Assembly (NCBI GenBank): GCA_015179025.1
Contig: WHUX01000043.1
Location: 62,001-126,000, forward strand
Origin: Terfezia claveryi
Taxonomy: Eukaryota > Ascomycota > Pezizomycetes > Pezizales > Pezizaceae
Direction of reading: 5' to 3'
DNA: 64,000 nt
The position numbers and the translations under genes were made by a program. The stretch's first letter is position 1. Each line of letters opens with the position of its first letter. Of the stretch, positions 55,150-64,000 are shown piece by piece. The notes under the pieces are model-generated. The model was not told the origin of the DNA. It saw only the letters and a list, made by a program, of their open reading frames with translations, and made no database searches.

Positions 55150-55668
55150 CTAACCACTTGTATAAGAGTGATATAGAGACTGGTCACAATGATAATGCTT
55201 CATTGTGATAGACAACATGGATGTAAGATCAAAGCCGGTTTGCATCATAGTAGCAAGGGACTGCGAGAAACCGTGAGGAGATGCACTACTTGTACCGTAA
55301 TAGGTCATATCGCGCCTTTGGTTCTGCACGATTAGGCAAATGGGGTTCGTTGGAATTGTAATTCTCAAAGCGGAAAACTTTTTCTGCGCCCTGTAGTGCA
55401 TGACTATGTAGGTGCCACTCCCAGCATACCTACAGTACGTAACATTTCGGTCTACCAGTATATATGGGGTGTCCTGTGATTGCCTGGGTTTGGGGAGGTA
55501 AGGTAAGTAACCAAGAAGGCGAACGAGAGCCTTCATAGGGGGCGTCCAATCAAGATCTCGGTACAGTGATACCTTGGCTATGCTGTGCTGCACGGACACA
55601 CTCCTGGTTTTCAAAACCTCTACCAAGAAAATTTCTCCTGCTATACTAGATTTGACTCGTCCGGTCAT
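55150..55668 (-). CDS. Hypothetical protein, 172 residues
   Basis: A complete minus-strand frame with a true ATG (MTGRVKSSIAGEIFLVEVLK). I recognise no domain. It is basic, moderately hydrophobic in the first half (VRLLGYLPYLPKPRQSQ), with no clear signal peptide, membrane span or low-complexity part. There is no TATA box at a sensible distance and no similarity to other predicted proteins in the window. It is the longest unassigned ATG frame in this part, but a frame of this size can arise by chance in 64 kb. Confidence 0.25.
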   Translation of the reverse strand: MTGRVKSSIAGEIFLVEVLKTRSVSVQHSIAKVSLYRDLDWTPPMKALVRLLGYLPYLPKPRQSQDTPYILVDRNVTYCRYAGSGTYIVMHYRAQKKFSALRITIPTNPICLIVQNQRRDMTYYGTSSASPHGFSQSLATMMQTGFDLTSMLSITMKHYHCDQSLYHSYTSG

Positions 55669-57032
55669 CTAAGTGCTGGATACCTAATCCACTTAATTTG
55701 ACTCAAGGTACCCAGTCCCCCATGTTTGGGGAAAATGTGGCTTCTAAGGCTACACCTTCAGCGTCCTTTATAGCATGATTAGACAGTTTACATCTCCCCG
55801 GTTTCGCCTTTTTGAAGTTTTTTCCCTCCCCCCTAAGAGATCACCTCCAGTCAGTTAGTACGACATACACGGTGCGATTCTCCGACACCGAGCATTTCTC
55901 AAATCCCACTTCTTTTCTTCTCACTTCTCTTTCGCGTTGCTCGTCATACCGCACTGAAGATACCGCACTGAAGGGTGGTGCACATATGAGCACTGAGTTT
56001 GTATTTAGAAGATAAAGATCCTGGACAGAAGCCGGATATTGGTCGTATGGTACGAATTATAGGTAGCAAGGTCTGAACGCTGTAAGCCTTGTAGCCTAGC
56101 TGATAGCCTACGTTGGAGACCAGAGATGTTCGGGGAAACACGACAAGCGAACATGCTAAGAATTTCACTATACTTGGGGAAAGCTATCTTGCTCAGAAAT
56201 GGGGCTAGTCATGGCGAGTTAAATCTTGCCATATCATTAAATTGAAAACATATATTTATAGATTGTAATACTGCAGCAACGCGAATACCATAACGCAAAG
56301 ATATCATACCACTGCGCTATGCAATTCGATCTGAAATGAACCGGCTCCTACTGAGGCCTATGGCACAGGTTATGAAGGTTGCTTCACTGGTACTATCGTA
56401 ACGAGGAAAGCCCCGCTGTATGACTGAATATGAGAACTTATAGCTATTTCGGACGTCACAACAGAGGCTTTCCTGTTCCGGTAAATAAGAACTGGAGTTG
56501 AACAACTCTCGGTGAGCATATTTGGGAGATGCAGATGAAAGGCGGGTATTTAAGAAATAAGAAAATAGAGCAGAAGATATAAACAGAGGTCAATTCTCCA
56601 GCGCGGACGAGGTTTCCTACACGCGGCACATAAGTTAATGCGTCTGAATGCTAATATCACTTTAAAACAAGACTAACACCAGTACCTGCAGCTGTTTCAA
56701 GGTAGTAGCCACCTTTCCAATTCACTCTCGTCACGAGGTACAAATTGAGCGGGGGTCAAGGGGGTGGGGGCCGACACCAGAAGGGAATCGCTTATTGGTT
56801 TATCTGCTAGCCCCTGTCCTGAGCTATATGAATGACTTTTGAGGCTATTTTAGGGCATCCCTGGTGATCGATATTCAGCCGCTATGTACTTTTGTCTTCG
56901 TACAATCGCAACACTCGCAAGCACATATGAAATTCTCTGCACTCTCCACTTTTCGCACCTCTCGTCCTAACTTCTACTTCCAAACAACCTGTTTTCCCTG
57001 GAATGCGCTGCGAGGATTCAGCTAACCATCCT
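55669..57032. other. Intergenic, no gene seen
   Basis: Short frames on both strands. The last ~400 bases before 57032 hold the 3' side of the minus-strand gene. Confidence 0.5.
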
Positions 57033-57893
57033 CTAATTATCGTCCTCCGTGCTGTTCTCGTAACTAGTAACCATACAGTTACAGGCTTCCACCCAGCAGT
57101 CTTCCATACACTCGTCCTCTATACAACCGTCCTCCATACAATGGTCCTTCATACAGTCCTTCTCTACCCTATCACTCCACTCCCATGGTGCATTTACACC
57201 CATTGCAGTAGATTGCGGACCAGTGTTCCATTTCAAATGCTCTTCCAAAATCCTCCTGCTCACCATATCTTCCCCTTGTTGAACTCTCCCCTCGAAGATA
57301 GCTATGTCAGCCTCATACCGCAGCGAGTCATTCAACCTATCAACTTCCAGGAACCTTGAAAGCATCTCAGGTACCTTCATTCGTGTTTGAGGTTCCATAC
57401 TGCCAACAGCTAACGGTGGGGCATACCCTGGGAAGGGGGCGATGCTTGGTTCAAGTCCCTGATCAACCAGTTCGGTCAACTCTTCGAATTCGGGGATGGC
57501 ATAGTTGCTTATGAAGCCGGTAAATGTTTCGTCCGGCACACCTTCTGGTGAATACCCTTCATAGATAGCAAGCAAGAGTCCAGCGCCGGACTTATCCAAC
57601 TGGTTGTCTATTCCGGAGGGCAAAAGTGCATTAATTTGAAGTTCCCGATAGGCAAGGCTTGCCCCATTCACCTCACAACCGGTGACATTTATTGCGTTCA
57701 CTGATTTTGCCGCACTTGAATTGGGACTGCTGAGCATTGCCTGATGTGGTGCGGGGTCGGCGAGATCTGTACCGTTACCTGAAGTAAGAGTCAACTCTCC
57801 AAGTTGCTCAAACGCCCAGTCTGCTTCGCCCGATAACACCTCCAAGGGTCGGTACTTATATTTTGGGGAGATGTCTTCGGTTGTAATTCGCAT
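57033..57893 (-). CDS. Hypothetical protein, LRYEA-motif family member C, Cys/Asp-rich tail
   Basis: A 286-residue frame from the ATG at 57893 (MRITTEDISPKYKYRPLEVL); upstream in-frame codons lack another ATG. Residues 1-170 are acidic and mixed, with FEELTELVDQG-like helical stretches. Residues about 174-216 carry the family motif: VPEMLSRFLEVDRLNDSLRY, then EADIAIFEGRVQQGEDMVSR and RI. The tail (243-266) has a five-residue period with Cys at 247, 252, 257, 262 and then 266 (CMKDH CMEDG CIEDE CMED C), encoded by 15-bp tandem units, followed by an acidic end. No signal peptide or membrane segment. The ordered Cys/acidic repeat could bind metal, an inference only. It is the longest and probably most complete member of the three. 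Family unknown to me. Confidence 0.6.
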   Translation of the reverse strand: MRITTEDISPKYKYRPLEVLSGEADWAFEQLGELTLTSGNGTDLADPAPHQAMLSSPNSSAAKSVNAINVTGCEVNGASLAYRELQINALLPSGIDNQLDKSGAGLLLAIYEGYSPEGVPDETFTGFISNYAIPEFEELTELVDQGLEPSIAPFPGYAPPLAVGSMEPQTRMKVPEMLSRFLEVDRLNDSLRYEADIAIFEGRVQQGEDMVSRRILEEHLKWNTGPQSTAMGVNAPWEWSDRVEKDCMKDHCMEDGCIEDECMEDCWVEACNCMVTSYENSTEDDN

Positions 57894-60739
57894 GGAGTTG
57901 TATATGCGGGAGATAATACGATTGGTGATGGTTTTGTTATTTTGGGATGGGTATTGCAAGCCCTTTTTTTTTGGGTGTTCAAAGCTAGTTGGAGAAAGGC
58001 AATGGCTGGTGGTGTATCCTCCAGGGCTATCTGGCTGTCTGGCTACAGGAGGTTTTATACTTACGATTAGTTTCTGAGACTTGCAAGGCTACGGAAATAT
58101 TGATTCCTTGCCCTCTGGGCCAATCACGATCACGTCTACCCCATGTTTCTGCAGAGGAAATGCGTACTAGGTTGCAATATATTTGGGATATGCTTAATCT
58201 TGGTCCAGGCTCTATGGAAGGCAAGGCAGAGGAGCAAAAAGACAAGGACGAGAATTGAATATTTTACATGAGCCCGTTCTTTTGAGGAAGAACAGCACTC
58301 TCATCCATTCACAGTTAGAAATGATCCCGTACATTCTTGATCTGCAGTACAACGCACGAATCAAGAACATATTCCAGGCAACAGCTTCTAGCTTCAGAAA
58401 CCCATTTTCTTAGGGGTTGATTGTCTTACCTCGCTCACAGGTACCCCTTTATTTTCCCATGTAGGGGCATTTAGTGTCAGTTACTGATATTGAAAATTAG
58501 GCTAGCGGCGAGTCGGTGTTGAGGCTAGGGATTGGACGAGGACTGGAGTTGTGGGCCCTAACAACCCTGACTCGGCGGCTTACTGCGTTGAAGCCTGGAT
58601 CAATGCAGGCTACGTATACAAATTCACACAAGCAACATGAACCTGTCGCCACATTTGGCAGATGACCCGGGGGTTCGAGATTTAAGGATGACACTGCCAA
58701 ATACCAAAGATTGGCCAACATCAATCGGAGTGTCTTTTCCGCGAAATGAACAGTCTTTCTGAAAGAATTTCGACGTTACTTAGCGTCCTATGCCTCTCGA
58801 GGGTAATCGGTAAGCCGAACGAGAATTACAGCTTGAACGGGAGGTTCTTTACTGGCTGAGCTTAGCACCTTTTCATGCCCTTTCTTATTCAAAACTCGAA
58901 AGGATAGCTAGAAGAATTGCTAAAAGGACTGCTGAAGAGAACGCTCGGGATGAGGCTATATAATAGCACCTAATGAATCGAGAGTAGCTGGGTGCACAGC
59001 TTGTAAAACCGGAGCGGAGTTTCCCCGACGCTTCGGTTCTTTCAGAAATATGAATTCGGAGCGACAGGCTTAACGTGCCCTCGCCTTCTACTAAACCATC
59101 CACGTGGTTGCCTCGGGGGCCATGATGAGCTACCCCGGATCCTAGATGGATTCAATTACGTACAAGTTAATCTGCATGCCTGCGCAGAGAGAGCGAAATG
59201 TACCATATAGTCCAGTTAAGAACGAACAGAAAAGATCCAAGGGGAGGCCAAAACCACTGGGCAAAATGACAGACCAAGATACAATTCCGGGGATACAACT
59301 CACAATGCGAACGACCCGATGGACATCGAGTTATAGTAATCTTGATTTGTTAGGATTTACGTGTTAATTAAACAGAATTAGGCAACAGGGGCTCTGGGTG
59401 ATACAAGTGGTATGCTTACCGCTAAGCACACCATGGACCTACTAGACAGATACGATGTGTCTATATCCATACGATGAGGAGGGTAGTACAGTTTTCAGCT
59501 ATACGTACAGTCTCATGTATTGACGCCACAAGGGTTATAGCGCTATAGCCTAGTTGCCCCTGGACAGCAACTGACAACATTTGGCAGCGTAATATATATA
59601 TACCTGAATTCAACAAGATGCTTGATCTACCAAACAGAGCTCGATCTTCACTCTAAATAACCTAAGGGGGGGCCAGTTTCAGATACTTTGATCCCGGCTA
59701 TTCCGGCTATGTGGGCAGTCCAGGAACGCCTTGGCCGCAAAAAAAACTTCAGGTAGCTATCAACTCTAGTCAGGTTTGAAATCACTGTAATGATTCATTC
59801 ACTTGCAACTTGCAAGTGATCTTGGGAAAGTAATATATGTATTCAAGATAGGCCTTCATATACATATAGTATTGTCAGTAGCCGCCTAGATTATATATTT
59901 TTACAGATCTAAGGTCCACTTGCAACGTTGTGTAGTTACAACAGCAAAATATATGGTAATGACTTATATGTAGATGCAGGTCTCAGCTTCAAGTGTGCTC
60001 TATGCCTATTTAGCATACATATGATTAGAGGCGGGAAATTTTACTTGGATTTGGCTGTGATTTTCATTGATCTAGCAGGCTATAAATCACAGCCCTGCCT
60101 TTTCGTATCACACCCGATCCTCTTGATATTCCAATTTAATTTATGTCGTCTGTCAGCGTTGCTATATAGGGAAACATCATGCACAGTGTATGGCGAGGCT
60201 ATAGAAGGTACAATAGGATTTTATTAGATCTTCACCTATGTGGGCCTTAATATATTGCTCTGCAGTTTGCTTCTGTGCTTTACTGTGCCGGCGTTGAAAC
60301 TTATGAGGGTGTTGGGGCGCCCAAAGAGAATCTCCTGCCTATATGTGTCCTTTTGAGGTGCCGTATGTTGAAATGACCATTTCTTTACGCATACAGTCAA
60401 GTCTCTCTGCTATGTATTGCTGATACCTATTGCAAGCACTTGTTACCCTGCTAACGGATCTCTGCGTTATTTCTTCTTCTTCACGTGTGTTCATACTTGC
60501 TGTTCACATGTTCACTATCTTCGCTTACTAGCTGTTCACATGTATTCACTATCTTCGCTTACTACCCTACGCACCAATACTCATTGCTTCCAGTTAATGC
60601 TCTTCACTGCTTGCGTACTTACTCATGCATCTAGCATAACGGCTTGCGCGTACTCATGGTATTAAGTACTGCTCTTAGGATAGCTAGCTTAGACTGCTTC
60701 GTTGAACGTTTTACCCTGATCTCGTCTCTATATATACGA
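57894..60739. other. Intergenic, no supported gene
   Basis: A plus-strand frame ending at 58258 (...VSAEEMRTRLQYIWDMLNLG...) has coding-like composition but no ATG in a useful place; it might be a last exon. A near-perfect 10-bp hairpin lies at 59409-59432. A tandem pair lies at 60499-60564. Confidence 0.4.
60499..60564 (+). repeat. 32/34-bp tandem pair
   Basis: GCTGTTCACATGTTCACTAT plus CTTCGCTTACTA (60499-60530) is repeated at 60531-60564 with a two-base insertion. Confidence 0.85.
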
Positions 60740-61190
60740 TTTTTTTTTTTTTTTTTAAAGACTAGGTACTCCTATGCAGCCCCGTTAGGGGGGCTATGAG
60801 GAGCCACGCGGAAACCCGGTGGATTCAAGGGGGAGGCAAGTTAATCTGCCGACCCCACGCAAAATGACTAACTAAATACACGAACTGGGGGGAGGCCCCA
60901 TGCTGTCATTAACGGGCTAGCCGATGGCCCGTGGACCTGACTGGACCTCAACCCGATAATGAACTAAAATAACTGGAACTAGGATAAATGACTGAAAGTG
61001 GGACAAACGAGACTCGTGAAATTCGTAACTCTCTATCTCTCTCTCCCGACGGCCGTCCTTAAGTAAGCTCACGGTATAGAAGTCCGAAAAAGGCCTCTGT
61101 GGCTTCGTATGTCTCCTCTCCTTCTCCTTCTTTCCTCCAGTCTAATTTGTCGAGCTCCCCCCAGCTCCCCCTCCCCCTCTATATATACGA
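60740..61190 (-). mobile_element. 5'-truncated LINE 3' end, minus strand
   Basis: On the minus strand the last ~35 codons of the LINE protein are followed by the conserved 3' region and a poly-A tail (T17 at 60740-60756 on the plus strand). The tail has GCAGATTAACTTGCC, the two stem-loops (one with A:T in place of G:C relative to the 19.4-kb copy) and TGCATAGGAGTACC. 5' truncation is near 61185, where the sequence becomes CT-rich. Confidence 0.85.
61078..61185 (-). pseudogene. C-terminus of LINE pol protein
   Basis: The minus-strand frame reads WGELDKLDWRKEGEGEETYE, ATEAFFGLLYRELT, stop. It aligns with the end of the 19.2-kb copy (WEELDRQVWIEEGEDSFEAT, EAFFRFLYQELT). Only ~35 codons remain, uninterrupted. 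Confidence 0.8.
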
Positions 61191-61639
61191 GCTCTCAGGA
61201 CACTCATGTATTGATATGCTTCTCGAGATAGACTCAATAAGACTGTCTACTCTTGACCGAACATCCCACACTCGCACATGCTCACACACTTGCACACTCT
61301 TCTCGCTCTTGTACTCGCGTCACCCTGCTTCATTGCACTAAGAGTCCACCGCTGCATCCTCCATTCAATACCCAGCGATACCACTCGCTCAGTAACCTTT
61401 CAATACCGTACACTTGATTTAGACCTGGTTTGGTTGAGGGATACATGTGGGGCCAGGTCACTAAAGGTAGGTTAAGCAGGAGCACGAAAGAAGTACTTCC
61501 TTATTGTACCTCCACTAACCACGTCCGAATTATAGTGGCCATAGTATAAAGGAATGTAGGCAATGTGGAGAGTCGTTTGGTACCCTACTGGGCATATTTG
61601 AGTGGATTTAAGTGAGGTTATCATATTGGGGCCTATATC

Positions 61640-62465
61640 CGAACGAGGTAAAAAAAAGAAGTAAATTTGAAGATGTGTCTCGGACTGCACAGGTCGCTCC
61701 GGACGATGCCTCCGCCATGGTCTCCGAAGACAGGCGGGGCAACCCATTAGGGGAAGAATCCACGGTTGCAGAGTCGGAATGGCATGCCCTCGTCCTAGCG
61801 CTCAGGGAGCATAGGAACTGTTCGCTTCTAGCCATCCCGAATCAACAGCAGCCATACAATCGACCTTAAGCGTGGCCACAAGGAACCTTCTGAGAAGCGG
61901 AACAGACGTACAACCAGCGAACCCCCTACATGAACGCCATGACACTAGCATCTCATAGGTTCGCTCCCATATCGGCATATTGGGGACGAGAAAGCCGAGC
62001 AACTGGCAGCATTCGCCTCGGCTTTTGGCCAGGTCTCCCTCAAACCGTCCGTGGTCATGGAAAGTGGCATCAGAAAGGCATCTAAGGCTCGAAGAAGCGA
62101 AGCAGGACATCACTAGGCTTCGAGATATGGAGAACCGTCATATTCTCTCGACTTATACCCGGCTGCGCATGAACTGGAGCCTCCAAAAACACTGGCTACA
62201 TCACATCACATCAACAAATCGGACAGCAAAGCATGCCAGTGCGGTCATCATATCACCTTTGATTGCCCAGTGGATAATTTAACTACAAAAGAGAAGATTT
62301 CTTATGAAGACCTAAAAGAAAGACTCATTGGACTGGCCGTCAACAACCAGCTATCGTGTGGGCCAAGGTTGCCACGGGTAGAAAGCAGTCACTTCTTTAT
62401 ATCGCACATAGTTTAGCCTTGAATCCACCCGGGTTTCCAGATTCCTCGTCATGCGACTCATAATG
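61640..62465 (+). mobile_element. LINE 3' fragment with RNase H, plus strand
   Basis: A longer LINE 3' fragment in the opposite orientation to its neighbour. It retains RNase H and C-terminal coding remnants (61660-62270) and ends with a degenerate tail GCCTTGAATCCACCCGGGTT near 62411-62430. Frameshifts and stops are frequent. It lacks the poly-A tail, so the 3' end is also eroded. Confidence 0.75.
61660..62275 (+). pseudogene. LINE RNase H and C-terminal remnant
   Basis: Near 61740-61800 is ESTVAESEWHALVLALREHR, the conserved Glu-containing RNase H helix (STV.E.EL.A...AL). In a second frame near 61965-62020 is SHIGILGDEKAEQLAAFASA, the last RNase H acidic motif (H.G..GNE.AD..A). Near 62185-62240 is QKHWLHHITSTNRTAKHASA, matching WLHHIGKAESAECACG at 19.0 kb, with the first knuckle Cys lost. 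RNase H in these elements removes RNA from the cDNA hybrid. At least two frameshifts; inactive. Confidence 0.75.
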
Positions 62466-62574
62466 TTGCGCAAACGAGTACCGTAGGTAAGTACTGACTG
62501 GACTAATAAAAGACTCGTAATGGATGTATTATTTAAAGGCCAAAACGGACGCATACCAAGTGATTATTGACTTC

Positions 62575-62768
62575 ATCTCATATAGTCAGAGACAGTTCAA
62601 TACTACCGTTTATCTGTCTTAACTGACAACGGTGGTGAGTACACCAAGGTTAATACATATTTCAGGCAGCAAGAAATACGCCATATTAGGACACCTCCTT
62701 ATTCCCATGAATGCAATGGCGTTGTAAAAAGGTTTAACCCGTCAATACAGACAATGGTCAGAGGCATG
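62575..62768 (+). pseudogene. Copia-type integrase fragment
   Basis: The plus-strand reading [53 protein letters not shown] matches the integrase core of Ty1/copia elements (TDNGGE...F....GI.H..T.PY.P..NGV.ER.NR.I). The catalytic Asp is present (DNGG), but the invariant Glu of NGV.ER is Lys here, so the product would be inactive. There is one stop upstream (SHI* near 62580). It ends at a sharp switch to gypsy sequence. Confidence 0.85.
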
Positions 62769-63095
62769 CTCACCTACGGTGAGGAATGGAAAACGGCATT
62801 ACGCACCCGGTACGGACACTTCGAATACAACGTTATGCCTTTCGGTCTGACCAATGCCCCAACCGAATCCAGCACTTCATCAACGACACCCTGCGGGACT
62901 TCCTTGACGTGTTCTGTACAGCCTACCTTGACGACATCCTGATCTATTCGGATTCCCTAGCAGAACACAATATACATGTTAGGCAAGTACTGGGGAAGCT
63001 CGAGCAGGCCGGACTATACCTGATAATAATACCTCCAACCAGAGAAATGCGAATTCCACGTACAAGAGGTAAAATATCTGGGATTGATAATAACC
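62769..63095 (+). pseudogene. Gypsy-type reverse transcriptase fragment
   Basis: Reads [29 protein letters not shown], then in the next frame [40 protein letters not shown] and [10 protein letters not shown]. This is the Ty3/gypsy palm domain, with MPFGLTNAP and the YLDDILIYS catalytic box intact. A frameshift lies near 62865-62870 and another after GLYL near 63025. Downstream remnants of KYLGLIIT end at about 63095. It follows copia integrase without spacer, so this is a junction of two unrelated elements and not one pol gene. Confidence 0.9.
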
Positions 63096-63097
63096 AG

Positions 63098-63214
63098 TGT
63101 GACAACCGTCTTCTTGGCTTTTTGAGAGTCGGACAGCTTCTATTACGGCTCTTGTTATCTCGTTTATCTCTTTTATCTGTTATTCTCGTCGGGAAGTTTA
63201 TCCTATTGTCGGCA
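63098..63214 (+). repeat. Possible 117-bp LTR-like insert (TGTGACAACC...CA)
   Basis: The sequence between the end of the gypsy fragment and the start of the minus-strand copia pol begins TGTGACAACC and ends GTCGGCA, i.e. TG...CA, and contains TTATCTCGTTTATCTC direct repeats. It belongs to neither pol. No target duplication was found, so this is only a suggestion. Confidence 0.3.
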
Positions 63215-63219
63215 ATAAT

Positions 63220-64000
63220 ATTGCGATCTTGTAGTGTGGGTACAGTAGTCCAAATGCCTTGATCCTTCATAGCCTCAAGCTTTTTGTTCATTGCTTTCCT
63301 CCATTTTTCAACATCAGGCGAGCTAACTGCCTGTTTGTATGTTCGAGGTTCATCACCATGTTGTAAGAAGAGAGCAACTAGCACTCTATCTTCTTTATAT
63401 TCCTCAGAGAAAGGTTCTTTGGAGTCATCATTAATACCTCAGGGGGGTCTTCTAGAATAGTAGTCCGACCATCTTGTCCTAGTTTTAGTGGGACAATTGG
63501 TTTAATGGGAACTTGAGCAGTTCTGAATTTAACCGGCCCATAGCTAGGTCTACCTGACCTTGTTATAGTAGTAGGCTTAACTATCTTACCACCAATGATT
63601 CGGGTAAAGTTCTCATTGTCGGAGTTGTCTGGAGGAGCTTGTCAGAGGTCTTGAGGGATTGGTGCTGGTGGTGCTTGGTCATTTGGAGGAGGTAGAGGAG
63701 CTTGGATATTGGGCGAACGTGGAGCTAGAGTAGGAGCTTGAATATTGGGTGAAGGTGAAGGAGGTTGTGGAGTTGGACTTGAAACTGAAATTGGATGCCA
63801 GACTCTTGTCACAATCGGGTATCCCTTATACGGTAATACCATTTGCTAGCCTGTTCTGGATTCCGTAGACACCATTGTTGCCATACATAATTATTGGGAA
63901 ATTGCTGATGTATGTACGGGGTTACTTCCAAAAGTGGCGTACCTGGTGAGTTGGATGCTGGTAGAGGTATTGATAAATCAGTTGAGTTGGACGCTGGCGG
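63220..64000 (-). pseudogene. Copia polyprotein: integrase-RT linker and RT start, minus strand
   Basis: From the right edge leftwards on the minus strand: PPASNSTDLSIPLPASNSPG, FPNNYVWQQWCLRNPEQASK, then a Pro-rich linker (SSPTPQPPSPSPNIQAP, APPAPIPQDL), then KPTTITRSGRPSYGPVKFRT, then SEEYKEDRVLVALFLQHGDE and [40 protein letters not shown]. The last part is the classic start of copia RT (EP.T...A......W..AM..E...L.....W.LV). It has frameshifts near 63445 and 63840 and a stop near 63640, and is cut off at about 63221 before the RT active site. The upstream part continues beyond the window. Confidence 0.85.

Noticed and set aside
57989..58258. 89-codon plus-strand frame ending VSAEEMRTRLQYIWDMLNLG and a charged tail
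   Set aside because: It starts at TTG and has no ATG before residue ~58. It could be a last exon, but no donor/acceptor pair or upstream exon could be supported.
59409..59432. tRNA-like anticodon arm (GGTATGCTTA CCGC TAAGCACACC)
   Set aside because: The loop is four bases and no D, T or acceptor stems fit around it. It is a plain hairpin.
63098..63384. Continuation of the minus-strand copia frame through [13 protein letters not shown] as genuine RT
   Set aside because: After TLQDRNII the copia RT pattern stops and the reading enters the TG...CA segment and then antisense gypsy RT. The open frame is accidental.

Overview
The window looks like a transposon-choked stretch of a filamentous ascomycete (Pezizomycotina) genome. 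The evidence is one intact, intronless, clearly fungal Cdc20 gene, a eukaryotic initiator tRNA, and debris of several element classes common in fungi: a 5'-truncated LINE with RNase H and a C-terminal zinc knuckle, copia and gypsy pol fragments, pogo-type and Tc1/mariner transposase relics, and small inverted-repeat elements. Composition is AT-leaning with many poly-A/T and poly-C/G tracts. The species cannot be named from this sequence alone.

Layout. 1-7 kb is the only conventional genic part: initiator tRNA-Met (2825-2896, +) and CDC20 (4912-6852, -), with C-box, Mad2-interacting motif, WD40 propeller and terminal Ile-Arg. 7.6-20 kb is a repeat nest: a relic arm (7.6 kb), a 3.1-kb inverted-repeat-bounded block carrying three different minisatellites (9.55-12.64 kb), an internally deleted pogo-type element with target duplication (12.7-13.4 kb), a 3.7-kb foldback structure (14.27-17.95 kb) with a second foldback inserted in its right arm at a TA, a truncated LINE (18.9-19.5 kb) and another foldback-arm relic (19.6-19.8 kb).

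20-48 kb is mostly featureless decayed DNA. It holds isolated small genes (21.5, 30.6 and 46.0 kb), two Tc1/mariner relics (25.4-26.4 and 37.2-37.8 kb), LINE 3' tails, and an orphan exon with a perfect splice donor (42.9 kb). 48-55 kb carries a pogo-type N-terminal relic, a pogo-type element with 25-bp ends, and two TA-flanked miniature elements. 55-60 kb contains a third member of the small-gene family (57.0 kb). 60.7-64 kb is a pile-up of two LINE 3' ends in opposite orientations, a copia integrase fragment joined to a gypsy reverse transcriptase fragment, and a copia polyprotein on the minus strand running off the window.

The most interesting signals are: (1) three otherwise unlike predicted proteins at 21.5, 46.0 and 57.0 kb that share a ~43-residue motif built around LRYEA..I...EGR and match no family I know; (2) the minisatellite-bearing inverted-repeat block; (3) the nested foldbacks; (4) a 16-bp word, TAGTCTGGTTGGCACA, dispersed through the window; (5) a double stem-loop in the LINE 3' tail with an apparent compensatory change between copies. 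Apart from Cdc20 and the tRNA, none of the genes can be given a function from the sequence.
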